Shown: piece after piece, positions 21,701 through 32,813 of the stretch
How positions within the stretch are numbered: position 1 is the stretch's first letter
Layout: each line of letters starts with the position of its first letter
From: Megaustenia siamemsis
Lineage: Eukaryota; Mollusca; Gastropoda; Stylommatophora; Ariophantidae
NCBI GenBank assembly: GCA_032433765.1
Contig: JAVIAB010000124.1
Location: forward strand, 97,115,202 to 97,179,201
Length of the DNA: 64,000 nt
Direction of reading: 5' to 3'
Position numbers and translations under genes: made by a program
Notes under the pieces: model-generated
Seen by the model: only the letters and a program-made list of their open reading frames with translations
Databases searched by the model: none
What the model was told of the DNA's origin: nothing

Positions 21701-22472
21701 GGTATATTAAAAATATAATTTTAACAATTGCTTTTTAGGCTTTCCTCGCGTGCATTTACGATAATCCGTCAACATACTATCTAATGTAATCAAACATAGG
21801 TATGCTGAAAATACATTTATAATCATTTACCTGTAATTTATATATCTCAAATAGGTAAAAAATATTGTCACGCCAAACAGGGTGTCATTTCTGATTGCTT
21901 CCATCTTCATCGTCCTCATCGTAAGTATCGCTCCAATCTACGTCGTCAACAGACTCGGCATGAAGTTCTACCCTAAAAGAAACAAGACACTTCTAGGCTT
22001 AGTTTCAACAAACGACATAGAAAAAACTGAAGCGATTTCTTTTACAATCAACAACGTGTTCATTCCTTTTAGCGCCTTCATCGTCATCACAGTTTGTACG
22101 ATAACTTTGGTAACTAAACTTCACGAGAAAGCAAGATGGCGGGAAAAGGCATCAAGTGATGCTAAAACCAGCAACATAACAAACCGGAACAAAAAGGTTG
22201 CCAAAATGGTTGTCATAATTTCAACCCTCTTCATCGTTTGTTTTATTCCCATCAGTGTTACTTTCATAGCCATGGTTGTTGAGCCTGAACTCTCCATTGA
22301 TGGTAAATTTAAAAACATACTTATCGTATCTGTAGGATTGTGTTTTATTCTTGAGTCCATTAATTCTTCAGTTAATATTTTTATCTATTATTCAATGAGC
22401 AGCAGGTACAAAAGTATTTTCTCTGAAATGTTTAACTTGGGCGTTGTGAGGGTAAATTCTTTAGAAGATTAA
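15548..22472 (+). CDS. Gastropod chemosensory-like GPCR, copy 2 (three exons, open)
   Basis: Joined exons 15548-15731, 20643-20857 and 21855-22472 give 1017 bp, 338 residues, with no stop. Features: acidic N-terminus (DDDD at residues 13-16), TM1 at about 22-48 (GIVTNIINIIVF), TM2 with D67, SGWPHTTF before TM3, ERC at 123-125 in place of DRY, RNKT in loop 2 (N176), P204 in TM5, FIVCFIP in TM6, NIFIY at 307-311 in place of NPxxY, and a short tail. By family knowledge it is a plasma-membrane receptor of sensory or neural cells; the ligand is unknown. I start at MTVSGS because copy 4 conserves it, but in-frame ATGs at 15458 and 15464 in a LINE scrap would add about 30 residues. Intron 1 (4.9 kb) holds an I-like retroelement; intron 2 is 997 bp. 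Confidence 0.88.
15840..16045. repeat. Short 24-bp/70-bp minisatellite in intron 1, copy 2
   Basis: Two to three 24-bp-like units (CACAGAAGGGGCGGGTTC; about 15847-15910), then the GAATTCTGAGTCC 70-bp type. It is the unexpanded counterpart of the array at 53952-55584. Confidence 0.7.
16810..17397 (+). pseudogene. Retrotransposon APE endonuclease remnant
   Basis: The frame reads VNVYACNGKVNTQQW, ENVIFCGDFNARGNQWG and, after a stop at 17110, DSVIDLALASS and GSDHYPCVLLIE. These are the GDFNAR and SDHxP catalytic motifs of LINE endonucleases. The N-terminal part of the domain is lacking. Confidence 0.85.
17582..19021 (+). pseudogene. Retrotransposon reverse transcriptase remnant (LADD)
   Basis: Two pieces of one frame are separated by a TAA at 18305. 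Motifs in order: SPDPDGVRYDDIGD, EEWLHSYLLPLPKPNKD, AYRIITMQSTAGKLLE, AAAVDLKDAYNRVPF, GLPQGSPLSPVLFN, TLADDILVY (catalytic box as LADD) and FGVRFDRSLCF. A TGA at 19020 ends it where the linker should continue in the same frame. Confidence 0.9.
19049..20062 (+). pseudogene. Retrotransposon RNase H and C-terminal tail
   Basis: AVIYTDGSV (first catalytic Asp), SMTMETMAVT (Glu), a TAG at 19556, then CILSDSMSMI (Asp) and VYVPGHAGVRGNERADRLA (last Asp). This is the full RNase H1 signature. It is followed by WTQRELLRRGSEHLWTCSEC, a CxxC-containing tail typical of I/Ingi-type elements. Confidence 0.9.
20085..20530 (-). mobile_element. Degenerate antisense RNase H relic (copy 2)
   Basis: Best preserved of the four copies. 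The minus-strand frame at 20202-20498 has INSLTWAYCLDHAGLRGKE and MADRIA. A second frame at 20114-20296 ends KWIWECSEFGDTNPN. It is an older LINE than the 16.8-20.07 kb element, which inserted right beside it in the opposite orientation. Confidence 0.7.
20643..20857 (+). CDS. GPCR copy 2 exon 2 (TM2-TM3)
   Basis: 215 bp, acceptor ATTTCAG, donor GTATAG. It encodes LAISDLG, NICYTPAFAAKDL, SGWPHTTFTRVTGW and LERCMCIAAPLK. It is nearly identical to exon 2 of copies 1 and 3. Confidence 0.9.
20858..21854 (+). other. Intron 2 of GPCR copy 2
   Basis: 997 bp, collinear with intron 2 of copy 1. The acceptor is CAAATAG rather than CACACAG. No gene is seen. Confidence 0.75.
21855..22472 (+). CDS. GPCR copy 2 exon 3 (TM4-TM7)
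   Basis: 618 bp with the stop, 205 codons, starting VKNIVTPNRVSF. TM4, loop 2 with RNKTLLGLV, TM5, basic loop 3 (KARWREKASSD), TM6 ending FIVCFIP, TM7 with NIFIYY, and a tail ending SLED. The stop is followed by TTACTCAATAAAT, a possible polyadenylation signal at 22479. Confidence 0.9.
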   Translation, partial: VKNIVTPNRVSFLIASIFIVLIVSIAPIYVVNRLGMKFYPKRNKTLLGLVSTNDIEKTEAISFTINNVFIPFSAFIVITVCTITLVTKLHEKARWREKASSDAKTSNITNRNKKVAKMVVIISTLFIVCFIPISVTFIAMVVEPELSIDGKFKNILIVSVGLCFILESINSSVNIFIYYSMSSRYKSIFSEMFNLGVVRVNSLED

Positions 22473-22484
22473 TTACTCAATAAA

Positions 22485-23439
22485 TAGAGGTTCACGTCAG
22501 GAAAAAAATTATTGTCTACTTCATACATTTATCCATTTATGTTTTATTTAGTAATGTTATAGCTACACTATAGAGGAGGGAATGTGTGATTGGTTTCAGG
22601 TTGTAGCAGAAGTAAAACAAGGATGATATGGTTTAGGTTATGGAAGGCTCCGGTATCTCGGCAAACGAATTAAAATTCATAATTGCTCAATCGCCCGTGG
22701 CAGTTGAATCATCCGAATTAATATTTCATTCCCCAAACAAAGGAAGGTAGCTGCAATCCTCATCATAGCAGTCTCACCACGCGAAAAAAGACATAAGGCG
22801 AAGCCGCACAAAAAGTGAACGCAGCCATCTGTTCCCCGTCATACGATATCATCATTTATCGTAAGCATTCGAAATATCAACACACGATCAAAACGGATGA
22901 AACGCACAGTTCACGGTGTGCACATTGCACTAAACTCAGTAGCTCCGGCAGCAAGCAGGGCTTTGAAAATTAGGAAACTGCAACAAGGAACATTTTTCAT
23001 ACACAGTCTTTAACGGTTTCTGCCACCTCTCCGTCATATTGACCTGAAGTTCACGTCCTCCTGAAAATGTTCATCAGAAGGTTTGTTTAAAAATGTATAG
23101 CACTTGATGATGTTTGGACATCATTTTTGTCTCCAAATACGAACATATCAGGGATGTATACTATCGTATCGCCTCTGCTCTTTGGAATTACCATTGTTTT
23201 TAATGAATAAATTGTGCATGGGCTATAATGACATTAAATGACGTTACAAGATCTGCTCGGAAGATTTTGTTTTTTTGCAGACAACATAGTGCTCCTAAAT
23301 GGCAATATCATCAAGAAGCGAAATATGAAATATATCCTATCATGCATGGCAGAAAGAAAAGGACTTTAAATTAAAAACAAAAGATAAAACAAAAAATAAT
23401 AATAATACACCAGAGGGCAATATATACCTAGATCGATGG
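22485..23439. other. Downstream flank of copy 2, no gene recognised
   Basis: Collinear with 46611-47440 downstream of copy 3. The part at 22770-23330 is missing downstream of copy 1. The conserved but non-coding-looking sequence could be an old repeat; I recognise no motif. Confidence 0.5.
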
Positions 23440-23900
23440 GCCTTGGAATAAAGGTCGACCACTATGTATATCTTAGTAGTAATATAGAACAAGAAGGTGA
23501 AAGAAATAAGGAGATCTGAAGCAGCAATTTGCAGATAGCAAATGCAGCAACCCATTTTAGAAACCTCTACAAAATAGAGGAATAGAAAAATACTAAACAA
23601 GAAAACCAAACTTAGAATATTCAACTCAAAAGTATTATCAGCCGCTTTCTACGCGTATGAAAGCTGTCAAGCAAGAAAAGAGATTGAGGAAAAACTAAAT
23701 GCTTTTGAAGGCAAATGCCTGAGAAGAATACTCTGTGTACAATGGAATGAATTCGAGACAAATATATAGATAAGGGAAATGGCCATGCAACCAACGATCG
23801 CACTTACAATTAGTGAGAGAAGATGGACATATGTCAGGCATATGTTTAGAACTGAGGACAATACAATTTCAAAACATGCTCTTCTATTGGGAAACATCTA
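23440..23900 (+). mobile_element. Non-LTR reverse transcriptase C-terminal fragment (segment 2)
   Basis: DHYVYLSSNIEQEGE, TKLRIFNSKVLSAAFYAYES and EEKLNAFEGKCLRRILCVQW, best preserved of the four. It is the same insertion as 4130-4560. Confidence 0.75.
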
Positions 23901-24299
23901 CATCATGGGTCATACCGGTTGCCGTAGGTGATCATGTCCTTCTACAATCTTCTATCTACCGTGCATCATTTCAGTTCTGTTGTTAACTGTTTTCCAGTAG
24001 CTTCTTGCTACCAGCTTTAACGCAGCACTGCAATTATATGCCTGTTCGATGTGAATAAAAACAATAAACAATTTATCGCTTTGCATTTGTGGTTGTACAT
24101 GGCAGCCCAATATTTTGTGTTTGTTCGTTTGACATTTTAATCACGTTATTCTCACATTAGATTTTGGGTTTCAGTTTTACCAATTCTTTTCTTCATTTTT
24201 GTTTTACAATTTATCACACTTTATACTCCAATTTATTATTTTTTTTTTTTACAAATTTTCTCAAATAACCATTTTTTAACACAACCCCCATTGGTATAT

Positions 24300-24395
24300 A
24301 CCAATCCATAAATATAACATTAAAAATAAGCGTCTTAATTCTGCGTTTAAGACATACAGAGAAAATGATGTTAGTGACAATATTTCTCAGTGACT
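24300..24395 (-). mobile_element. Edge of the deleted LINE (segment 2)
   Basis: Matches the 5-prime edge of the LINE at 4984-5886 (5800-5886). The rest is missing between GGTATATACCAATCC and AAATATAACATT. Confidence 0.65.
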
Positions 24396-24399
24396 AACT

Positions 24400-24615
24400 G
24401 CACATTTATCGAAAGTTGTGAAGAATTATTTTAGGACATTATGGGACGAAGAGATAGAGGAAAGCAAAGAGAAATGATGTCAGACAGCTTGAGAAAATGG
24501 CTTGGCAGAAGGTCAACAACAGAAATGATAAATAACTGTCGAGATCGAAAGTTGTGGAGAGACATGATCACATATGCAAGCAGGCCCGGTACTTGATGAT
24601 GATGAACGGCACATT
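24400..24615 (+). mobile_element. LINE tail with TGATGA repeat (segment 2)
   Basis: Counterpart of 5890-6114: CGAGATCGAAAGTTGTGGAG, GCAGGCCCGGTACTTGATG, and ACGGCACATTTA on the right flank (left flank ACTGCACATTTA). Confidence 0.75.
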
Positions 24616-25199
24616 TAATCTATGGCGAGGTCCGAGTAAAGCAAGGTCATTGTATTTTCCTTAAAAAATTATGATACCCATTAGCGGCTGGATGAATCTA
24701 GGAGCAGTCGATCTAGATGAGCCCGAATATGTTGTCCTTAGTGCTTGAGCGAGCTAATCAGCGAGCTCCACTACAAACTTTAATCTAGCGTACGTGACAT
24801 AAATTTATGTAACGTCTCTGCTGTTACTTTTATCTTTCTCTTTTTTGTACTCTAGTTGTAGTTCCATATTTTTCTCATGGAATATTGCATATGAAGAAAT
24901 CAAGTCTGTACACAAAGAGAGAAACGTAATCCCATTATATTGACTCCATTTCTATTTGTTGAAGCCTGTCTTTGGAACTCATTGGAAATAAGAAAGTAGT
25001 TCAACGTTTCAAGAAGAAAAAAATAACAAGGAAAACAACGACACATAAACAAGTACGAAATGAGTGTAACAAAGTTACCAAACATTAGGTCAGTGACGCA
25101 GCAGAAGTATTTTCTTGATAGCAACAACTAGGACAAGGGCATCAAACTTTGGTATCATTAACAGGCACTCAATAGGTAAGCTTTTTGATCACTCATATA
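24616..25199. other. Shared noncoding segment
   Basis: Collinear with 48620-49208. No gene is seen; the 75-codon minus frame at 24900-25127 is a chance frame shared by duplication. Confidence 0.5.
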
Positions 25200-25350
25200 G
25201 TACTGTAAGGAACATGCGAATAGTTGCGGTGCTACGGTAAAGCTGGTAGCAGGAGCAAATAGTGCGGTGTAACGTACACTCCTACAAGGTATCGTGACTG
25301 CTTTATACACACACACACACAAAACTGACACTTCCTCCGACATTTCGTCT
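25200..25350. mobile_element. Old Penelope-type terminal-repeat remnant (segment 2)
   Basis: GGTAAAGCTGGTAGCAGGAG and TATCGTGACTGCTTTA; same insertion as 8187-8345. Confidence 0.5.
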
Positions 25351-25744
25351 TTATAACCGTGTTGTAGCACTATAACTTGACCAAGAAGGTTTTCAATGGA
25401 ATGAGGTAGGAATTGAGCCTAAAACAATCTGTGACGAAATTATGTGTCAAGTCAATCAATTGAAATGCCGCATTTTCGACACAATTTCCCCCTCCCCTCA
25501 CCAAGAAAAATAATATTCTCAAACGAGTGTAGAAGAATAAATTAATAATTAATAGTTTTGAGTTTTAATGTAAAAAAAAAAAAGTAATCTTTTCAGTTTA
25601 CAAATATTATTTTTAATTAACGGTTCAATTATTTATGACATCTGTGAGAGCGCTTCAGGATTTTGCTCAATGCATCACAGTCTTCTGTAAATTAAATAAT
25701 TGCCTTACCTCAAGTGAGAGACGTGCAAGCTCACTGAACTGACC

Positions 25745-26066
25745 AACTTGGGGGTATTGGTAGCCTAGTTGGGAAAAACCACCCATCTAGACTACCGACG
25801 TTCGGACAACCCGTGTTCGAGTCCCGCAGTGTAAATTGTACTCGTTGTTGGAAAAAAAATACCCCAATGGTCAACCCAGCCGTTGCAGAAATGGGTAACA
25901 GGGTATTACCCTGGGAAGGTGAGGAATGTCGCCTAGCATCGTGAGTTTCGATGCTTGAAGCCACACTATCTAGAAATCTCCGAACACTTGTGGATAGGCG
26001 GCCGGGCACATATGTATGGAAACTCGCATGCTAAGACGCCGGTTCAAGTCTCGTACTTGACCTTAC
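25745..26066 (+). mobile_element. Composite tRNA-derived SINE (segment 2a)
   Basis: Same insertion as 8730-9048, with GTGTTCGAGTCCCGC and CCGGTTCAAGTCTCG B-box-like sequences. It is shared only by these two blocks. Confidence 0.7.
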
Positions 26067-26321
26067 CTTTACTAACTAAGGACAAAAATGTCGGGTATAA
26101 TACTGATCAACCACAGTCGATTATAGATTTATTCAAGCCGGGGGGGGGGGGGGTGTTTATAAAATCCGAAAACACACCAACTAGCGTGACGTTTTCATCT
26201 CTAGGAGCTATATACGGCGGACGTTAATCTACCCACAACCGCTCCAGTTCGCAATATATAAACGTCATTCTTGTTGATGGGTTTTAAGGTTTTATTTATC
26301 TTTTTATCTTTCGCAGGCCAT

Positions 26322-26482
26322 AGCGAAATGGGTACCAGATTTTTTTTCTTGGAAAGAAACGCAGCATTGACATAATACTGACCACATTATCCTAAAACAT
26401 TATGTGTCGAAGGTTTATACACAATACAATAAGAGTGCTTACACCATAATCCCAACACGTGATGTGGCAGGGATGTTTTCTT
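26322..26482 (+). mobile_element. Old SINE body (segment 2a)
   Basis: Counterpart of 9267-9425; no tRNA-like head remains. Confidence 0.55.
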
Positions 26483-26914
26483 TCTTTCTACTTTTTGTAC
26501 CATCTCAATGTCAACACTTACTTTTTCTTCTCTGATTAAATAGATGTCCGCTTCCCCCCCCCCCCCCACCCCACCAAGATAAACAAAAACACTGCATTCA
26601 AATTATTTATTAAGTTGGCAACAGAACAAAGTAAATAAAATATCGGCAGAAATGTGGTTATCATTACAGAACAGTTCAAAGCAACCATTTTATGAATTCC
26701 CTTTTCTTGTAAAAAAATAAAAACATGAGATTAGAATTGACATTGTTTCCGCGTTATACAGAAAGATTAATGCCCTTTTTATATTGTGCCATTTAGACGT
26801 CAATTCCGACCACATCAACAATATAATGTGCCATTTGGGCAACTGAAAAGCATTAGGAGAGGCAATGCTTACCGTATATGCCTTTATCTGTGAGAAAAAC
26901 GGTTAGAAATTGTG

Positions 26915-27060
26915 AGTCATAGAGTGCTCGCATCATGATCTAAAGATCCTGGATTCGAACCACATTTTGAGCAAGTCTTTGGGTCTTTTCTCCAGCGATC
27001 CCTGATTAAGATTATCAAGCACCTAATTCTATCGGAAGCAGACAAAATAAGGACGCGCAG
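26915..27060 (+). mobile_element. tRNA-like SINE remnant (segment 2a)
   Basis: Counterpart of 9830-9975 with CCTGGATTCGAACCA. Confidence 0.5.
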
Positions 27061-27140
27061 TGTTTAAGCCGCTAAGCAAGTAAAAAGTGTACGTTGAACA
27101 TCAAATCAATAGTGGCTATGCGGCTTTCGGAGCAACAATT

Positions 27141-27413
27141 GACAAGTAAAGGTAAAGTACGAGACTTGAACCGGCGTCTTAGCACCCGAGATTACACCCA
27201 TATGTGCTCTGCCGCCTATCCAGAAATGTTCGGATGTTTCTGTATAGTGTCGCCTCAAGCATCGAAACTCAGATGCGAAGCGACATTCCTCACCTTCCCA
27301 GGGTAATTACCATGGTACCCATTTCTGCCAACGGCTGGGTCGACCTTGGGGGTATTTTTTTTTCCAACCACGAGTACAATTCACACTGCTCCCAGCGGGA
27401 ATCGACAAGTAAA
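27141..27413 (-). mobile_element. SINE with 10-bp target duplication, inverted
   Basis: GACAAGTAAA at 27141-27150 and 27404-27413 flanks a 253-bp body, which is the inverse of the 8730-9048 SINE (ACGAGACTTGAACCGG, TCCAGAAATGTTCGG, CCTTCCCAGGGTAATTACC). Segment 1 has the empty site ATTGACAAGTAAAATTCC. It is therefore an independent, younger insertion. Confidence 0.85.
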
Positions 27414-27839
27414 ATTCTAGGGCACTTCACACAATTGAACTGGATTTTTGAAGGCACTTTTGGCTGGGTCTCTCAGCTGTGCTACAATGCTTGTTAGTTA
27501 CGATGACATGTTCATGTGTTGTTATGAAAGATAAAATTGATAATGGGCATTTCCCGAATATACTTATGTTGGTCGACCTTATGGTAAAGGCAAATATTGA
27601 TTGTTATGACTGATTAAACTGTATCTTCATATTTCCACTTCATGGAAAGTTTCACAGACAGAGATAACTAAGTACGAGTAGTAAATGAACTGGGTATTTA
27701 TGTTATTAGTAACTCGCGTGAGTTGGGAAACTTTCTACATTAATTAAAAAAAAGATATTTGAGATTTGAACCTAAATGAACCTCTACTCGTATACACACA
27801 AACATGGATAGAACTATCGACATATTTATTGAAACACGT

Positions 27840-28010
27840 ATCCAGGTACGACACCGGTCTCTGGAGAGGGAGGTCTCAGGTTCAAAGCTCACCACAGTCG
27901 GTAGTGATTTGTCAAAAATGGGAGGAATAAATCAAGTGTTTCTTCATGATGTTACCCTCCCCTGATCTCAGTGGTCGCGTCTAGGGACATCTAGCATTCT
28001 CAGATAACGA
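27840..28010 (+). mobile_element. tRNA-like SINE remnant (segment 2a)
   Basis: Counterpart of 11116-11300. Confidence 0.45.
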
Positions 28011-28505
28011 CGAAATAAGGCAAACGTAAGATGTGAACGAAGAGATAGAAAACAAAGCAATACCAGATTAAGCAACTCTGATATAATATTAGAGCTATTT
28101 CGTATGGATAAAGTCTCAGTTTAAGTACTTAAATTATTTCAGCTATGTGGGTGATCTCCTCTTAGTTGACATCACAACAAACCTACAGTGGTTCTCAAAA
28201 CACTAAAAATTAACTTAGGGATAGGGTGGGTTAGTACTTTACCCTCGCCTTGTTTCTCTTTTCTCTACAATTAGGATCCACTGGTTAAAGATTATAGTGA
28301 CACTGCGACCTTCCAGGCATGTCGTAACAGGTGACTAAGGAGGTTGATCGATGGCTTGACAAGCTGTCATTGTAAAAATTATTGTTATGGAAACAGAAGA
28401 TTTTAGAAGCAGTGATCTCTGCAAGGTGTGTCGTTTAGGTACACAAGATTTCTGTTTTTGATATTGTGGTTCTGCCCTATGTGCCGTCTTCGGCTCGAAA
28501 TGATA

Positions 28506-29141
<636 letters not shown>

Positions 29142-29395
29142 ATCTCTTTCTGCGCATATGAAAGCTTTCAAACAAGAAAAGAATTGGAGGAAAAACTAAA
29201 TGCTTTTGAATACAAAACCTGAGAAAAATAGTCTGTATACAATGGAATGAATTCAAGACTAATATAGAGATAAGATAATTGCCATGCAACCAACGATCTC
29301 AATTACAACTAGAAAGTGAAGATGAACACATGTCGGGCATATGTTTAGAACAGAGGACAATAACATTTCAAGACAGGCTCTTCTATGGGGAACAT
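29142..29395 (+). mobile_element. RT C-terminal fragment joined to the microsatellite (receptor-less segment 2b)
   Basis: CGCATATGAAAGCTTTCAAA, AAACTAAATGCTTTTGAA and ACAATGGAATGAATTCAAG match 4330-4560, which normally lies downstream of exon 3. The exon 1-3 region expected between the array and this fragment is absent. Confidence 0.75.
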
Positions 29396-29399
29396 CATC

Positions 29400-29990
29400 A
29401 TCATGCGCCCTACCGTTTGGCGTAGGTGATCATATCCTACAATCTTCTGTCTACCATGAATCGTATCAATTCTGTTGTTGACTGTTTCCCATACCATGCA
29501 ACCACGCAAACTAGTATTTTCTCTCTTTGTCGTCCGCAATCTCTCTTTTGTCAGTTGTAATCAAGTATTCCAACTTCCCTCATCTCATGATGTGCCAGAC
29601 AAGTATTGATTGTTTCTTTCTGATGTTTCTTACCAGCTCGTTTTTTTTTTGTGTTGACCTCTTTGAGAATTTCCTCGTTGGTCTTTTCAGCTGTCCAGGG
29701 AACTTTCAACATTCTGAGAAAACCCATCTCTATGGCCTCTAATTGCCTTTTTAATTATTTGCTTACTGTCCATGACTCACTTCCATAGGTTAGAAATGGT
29801 TCTGTACAGCACCGGTGCACTCTTTTTACACTTCTATTGACATAGATTTGTTGCATAAGATGTTTTTCATTTTCTGAAATGCTATTTTGGCTTGAGCTAT
29901 TATTTTTTTTTCTGTGTTGCATCTTCCATCTGATGTTATTATTGTGCCCAAGTATTTGAAGCGCTGCACTTGGGAAACATCAGGATACGG
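29400..29990 (-). mobile_element. LINE 3-prime end, minus strand
   Basis: The frame at 29826-30056 has FKYLGTIITSDGRCNTEKK and FQKMKNILCNKSMSIEV. The rest, to 29400, is a LINE C-terminus ending in the CATCATCATCATG tail. It is related to, but not the same copy as, 62005-62600. Confidence 0.75.
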
Positions 29991-30185
29991 AAAAAATGGA
30001 AAACCCAGAGAGACGCTGAAAAGAACACTTATAAGAGAAACAAAATTGGCAGGCATAGACTTACTGGATAAGATTGAACATCTCGCCTAGAATAGAAATA
30101 GGTGTCAAAAATCATTACGAGCCCTATACGACGTCTATCTGCTCTGAAAGGACCAAGAATCAAGAAGAGCATGATTTAAACATAT
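29991..30185 (+). mobile_element. C-terminal scrap of another LINE
   Basis: The plus strand reads GKPRETLKRTLIRETKLAGI followed by NRNR and RALYDVYLL, the C-terminus of a common LINE family. No domain is intact. Confidence 0.6.
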
Positions 30186-30719
30186 TTGATGTATTTTCTT
30201 TAATCTATGTGTTTTCAAACTGATTCATTGAAGTATAGTTAATATTCGAATAACTTATTTTGATAAGATAGCGCTTTCCACTTATTGTTAATAAAATATG
30301 TCTATTAATGGTTTCTACTTTGCTTAGTCCTTCCAAAAAATGACATAATATGGGCGTTACTTACGTTGTGACGTATATAGTCAAAGCAGCACATGATCTA
30401 ATCATATATTTTGTTAGTACCCTTTTTGTCTCTACCCTCTATTACAACTTGCTTGGAATAATGCGGATACTCTTTGTTTTTCAAAAACATCCAAGATTAG
30501 ATAGTGTAAGTTCTTTACTGGTTTTGGTTCAGCTGTCAGCTATGAGTCACTGATCTTCTTTATCTTCTTTCCTAAATATGATATTTACATCCCCACTCTC
30601 CCTTTAGAAATGTTGTAGAACTTAAAATTATAATTTAAATATATACGTAAACAAATAGGTAGTCGTGTAGAAACGGTCCTTGCAAATTGAAATTTTAGTG
30701 ACTTCATTGTACTAAGCTT
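30186..30719. other. Unique AT-rich sequence, nothing recognised
   Basis: This stretch is not shared with the other segments. A 67-codon frame at 30350-30553 has hydrophobic stretches but no start context, homology or splice support. Confidence 0.4.
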
Positions 30720-30917
30720 CAGCTTCATCCTCGCCTCGTTTTCTTTCAAGAGCTTTCAAGAAAGTTACCATCTGGTAACCATGTAAAGAGGTTGTGTAAA
30801 CCCCGAGAGCTTTTTCGATCAAGACATAGGTTTTGCCTCAAGCGAACATTTGAACCCAGGTTTGTTAGACAGGCAAGCAAGTGCACCAACCACAACGGCA
30901 CCGAGCTCTCCTTAAAA
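30720..30917 (-). mobile_element. tRNA-derived SINE, minus strand
   Basis: Read on the minus strand it begins GGAGAGCTCGGTGCCGTTGT and has the B-box-like CCTGGGTTCAAATG, followed by a unique body (GGTTACCAGATGGTAAC). Confidence 0.6.
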
Positions 30918-30997
30918 CGTAGACACGCACCAAACAACGTAGACACGCACCAAACAACGTAGACACGCACCAAACAACGTAGACACGCACCAAACAA
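30918..30997. repeat. Four perfect 20-bp tandem repeats
   Basis: The unit CGTAGACACGCACCAAACAA occurs four times, at the head side of the inverted SINE. Confidence 0.95.
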
Positions 30998-31535
30998 GAC
31001 TTCAAGGCATTGTTTTATTTTATTTTGTTTTAACTTCTAAAGATTAATGTAAGGTCTCTAAGCTAACGGAGAAACGTTGGATAAAAAAATACGAGAGGCA
31101 TTCAATAAGTAATGCACTACTTGTTATAACTTAATGTTCATTAGGAAAACAAATAACTTACGTGCAGCATCTTTGAACCCTTCGCTTACAGCAAAATAGT
31201 TCTATCTTCCGGTAGACGGTAGTGATACAGTTCGCTCCCAAATTGGGATCTCTCTTTGCCATGTGTTATCACGTGTTACAAAGAATAGTGATTGGGTTAT
31301 TCGTTCTTTGTTGCTGTCCTTGTTTTCTGGGGAAAGTCGTATGTAGGCTGAAACGTTAATAATCAAAATTGTCCTCTTTTTTTTTTTTTAACTCTTATCA
31401 TACTCTGTGTTCTGATCGTTCTCCGCCGTCTCAGGACGATTGGTGAATCTCACAACAAATAATTCAACTTAACTAGGTATCTTCTTGGATAGTACATTTA
31501 TAATTTTAATAACACAAACCCTGAATTTAAAATAA
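30998..31535. other. Unique sequence with possible mariner-type end
   Basis: ACGAGAGGCATTCAATAAGT at 31090-31109 resembles a mariner-type terminal repeat. I cannot find the partner end, so this is a weak call. The remainder shows nothing. Confidence 0.25.
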
Positions 31536-31539
31536 ATTA

Positions 31540-31800
31540 CCTGCATTACTTACCGAACGTGTGCACTGGGATCGTTCGCCGCACAGGCAGATAACTCCGT
31601 CTTCCGAGGTATTCATGTTTTTAAAATATTTTTTTAAATGAGTAATTGACGTTTCAAGACCGGCCTCGCTTCTGAGAACTGGGGTGGTTGCCGTAGAGAT
31701 ATAAAAATCCCAACTGGAGCAGCCGGGAGTTGAACTCACAACCTCTCTGGTTGGAGACCGGCATCTTGTCTTGAGACCAACCAATCCCCCATTTACGATT
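31540..31800 (-). mobile_element. tRNA-derived SINE, minus strand
   Basis: On the minus strand: GGTTGGTCTCAAGACAAGAT, then GTTGTGAGTTCAACTCCCGG (B-box-like), then a body ending near GGTAATTTATTTTA. Confidence 0.6.
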
Positions 31801-32326
31801 TCACTGTTTCAGGAAACAGCTTGAAGGTCAACTACAACAACAAAAAGCTAACGAAAAAGTAAAAAAAAAAAAAAAAAAGAATACAATAAAATAGTTTCAA
31901 ATTCGTAATTATGTATTATTATACTCTGAAAGAAACAATGGAGTAAGTGATGCAATGATAGCGTACTATGAAAGAACGACAAACAAATGATACAATTGTA
32001 TCCTGCATTCCGAACTTATTTTTTTTCCTAGAGTCAGTTCAAACTGAATTTTTCGAAGTTGTATTTGTTTGTTTTCTGTTACAAATAATGGAATGTGAAT
32101 TCATCTGTTCCCAGACCCTAAACAACTTCCATTATCATAAAATAAACAACAAAGACATATCATTTAAGGTAACGATATAACAAACATATACCCTAAAAAA
32201 TTAAATTCAAACATGAGAAAAATAACTAAATTACGTCAATGCTTTACAAATAAATCAAAATTGCTTTCACTCTAATTTTGTGAGAAGCTATGATGTCCCT
32301 TGAAACTGGTGAAGGGGAAGATAAAA
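31801..32326. other. Unique AT-rich sequence, nothing recognised
   Basis: Contains an A homopolymer (31861-31878). No shared segment or coding signal is present. Confidence 0.4.
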
Positions 32327-32580
32327 AGTAAGTAAAGTAAAGTGCCCCCGTCACGCCAAGTGGCGTATAGGGAATATGGTGTTAGTGACCCGTCACGCCA
32401 AGTGGCGTATAGGGAATATGGTGTTAGTGACCCGTCACGCCAAGTGGCGTATAGGGAATATGGTGTTAGTGACCATAAATTTTACAGACCTTCAGCACAT
32501 GATTTTTGGGGTAATGTGGTCGGTATTACTCCCGTGCCGCTTTACTTTCCCAGAAAAAAATCCAATAAATTATAAAAGTA
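32327..32580 (-). mobile_element. SINE, inverted, with triplicated tail module
   Basis: Inverse of the 3-prime half of the SINE at 32814-33071. It begins GTAAAGTAAAGTGCCCCCGT and ends in CTTTACTTTCCCAGAAAAAA. The tRNA-like head is missing. It contains three 42-bp repeats. Confidence 0.8.
32349..32474. repeat. Three perfect 42-bp tandem repeats with a hairpin
   Basis: Units at 32349-32390, 32391-32432 and 32433-32474. Each contains ACGCCAAGTGGCGT, a perfect 6-bp stem with a 2-base loop. Single copies of the module occur in the other SINE copies. Confidence 0.95.
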
Positions 32581-32813
32581 ACTGTTTAGAAAAAGATGGA
32601 GTGTGTGTGTGTGTTCTCATCCATAAACACACCAATTAATTGTGAGGAAAAAAAACAATTGAAAACACGAACCTAACAGAATAGATGACTTGGATGCGCA
32701 ATAGAATCATCTATAGTATTTACAGGTGACATTTCCTCCGACATTACGTCTTTATAATCCTGTTGTAGCACTATTACTTGAGCAAGAAGATTTTCACTGG
32801 AGTAAGGTAGGAA

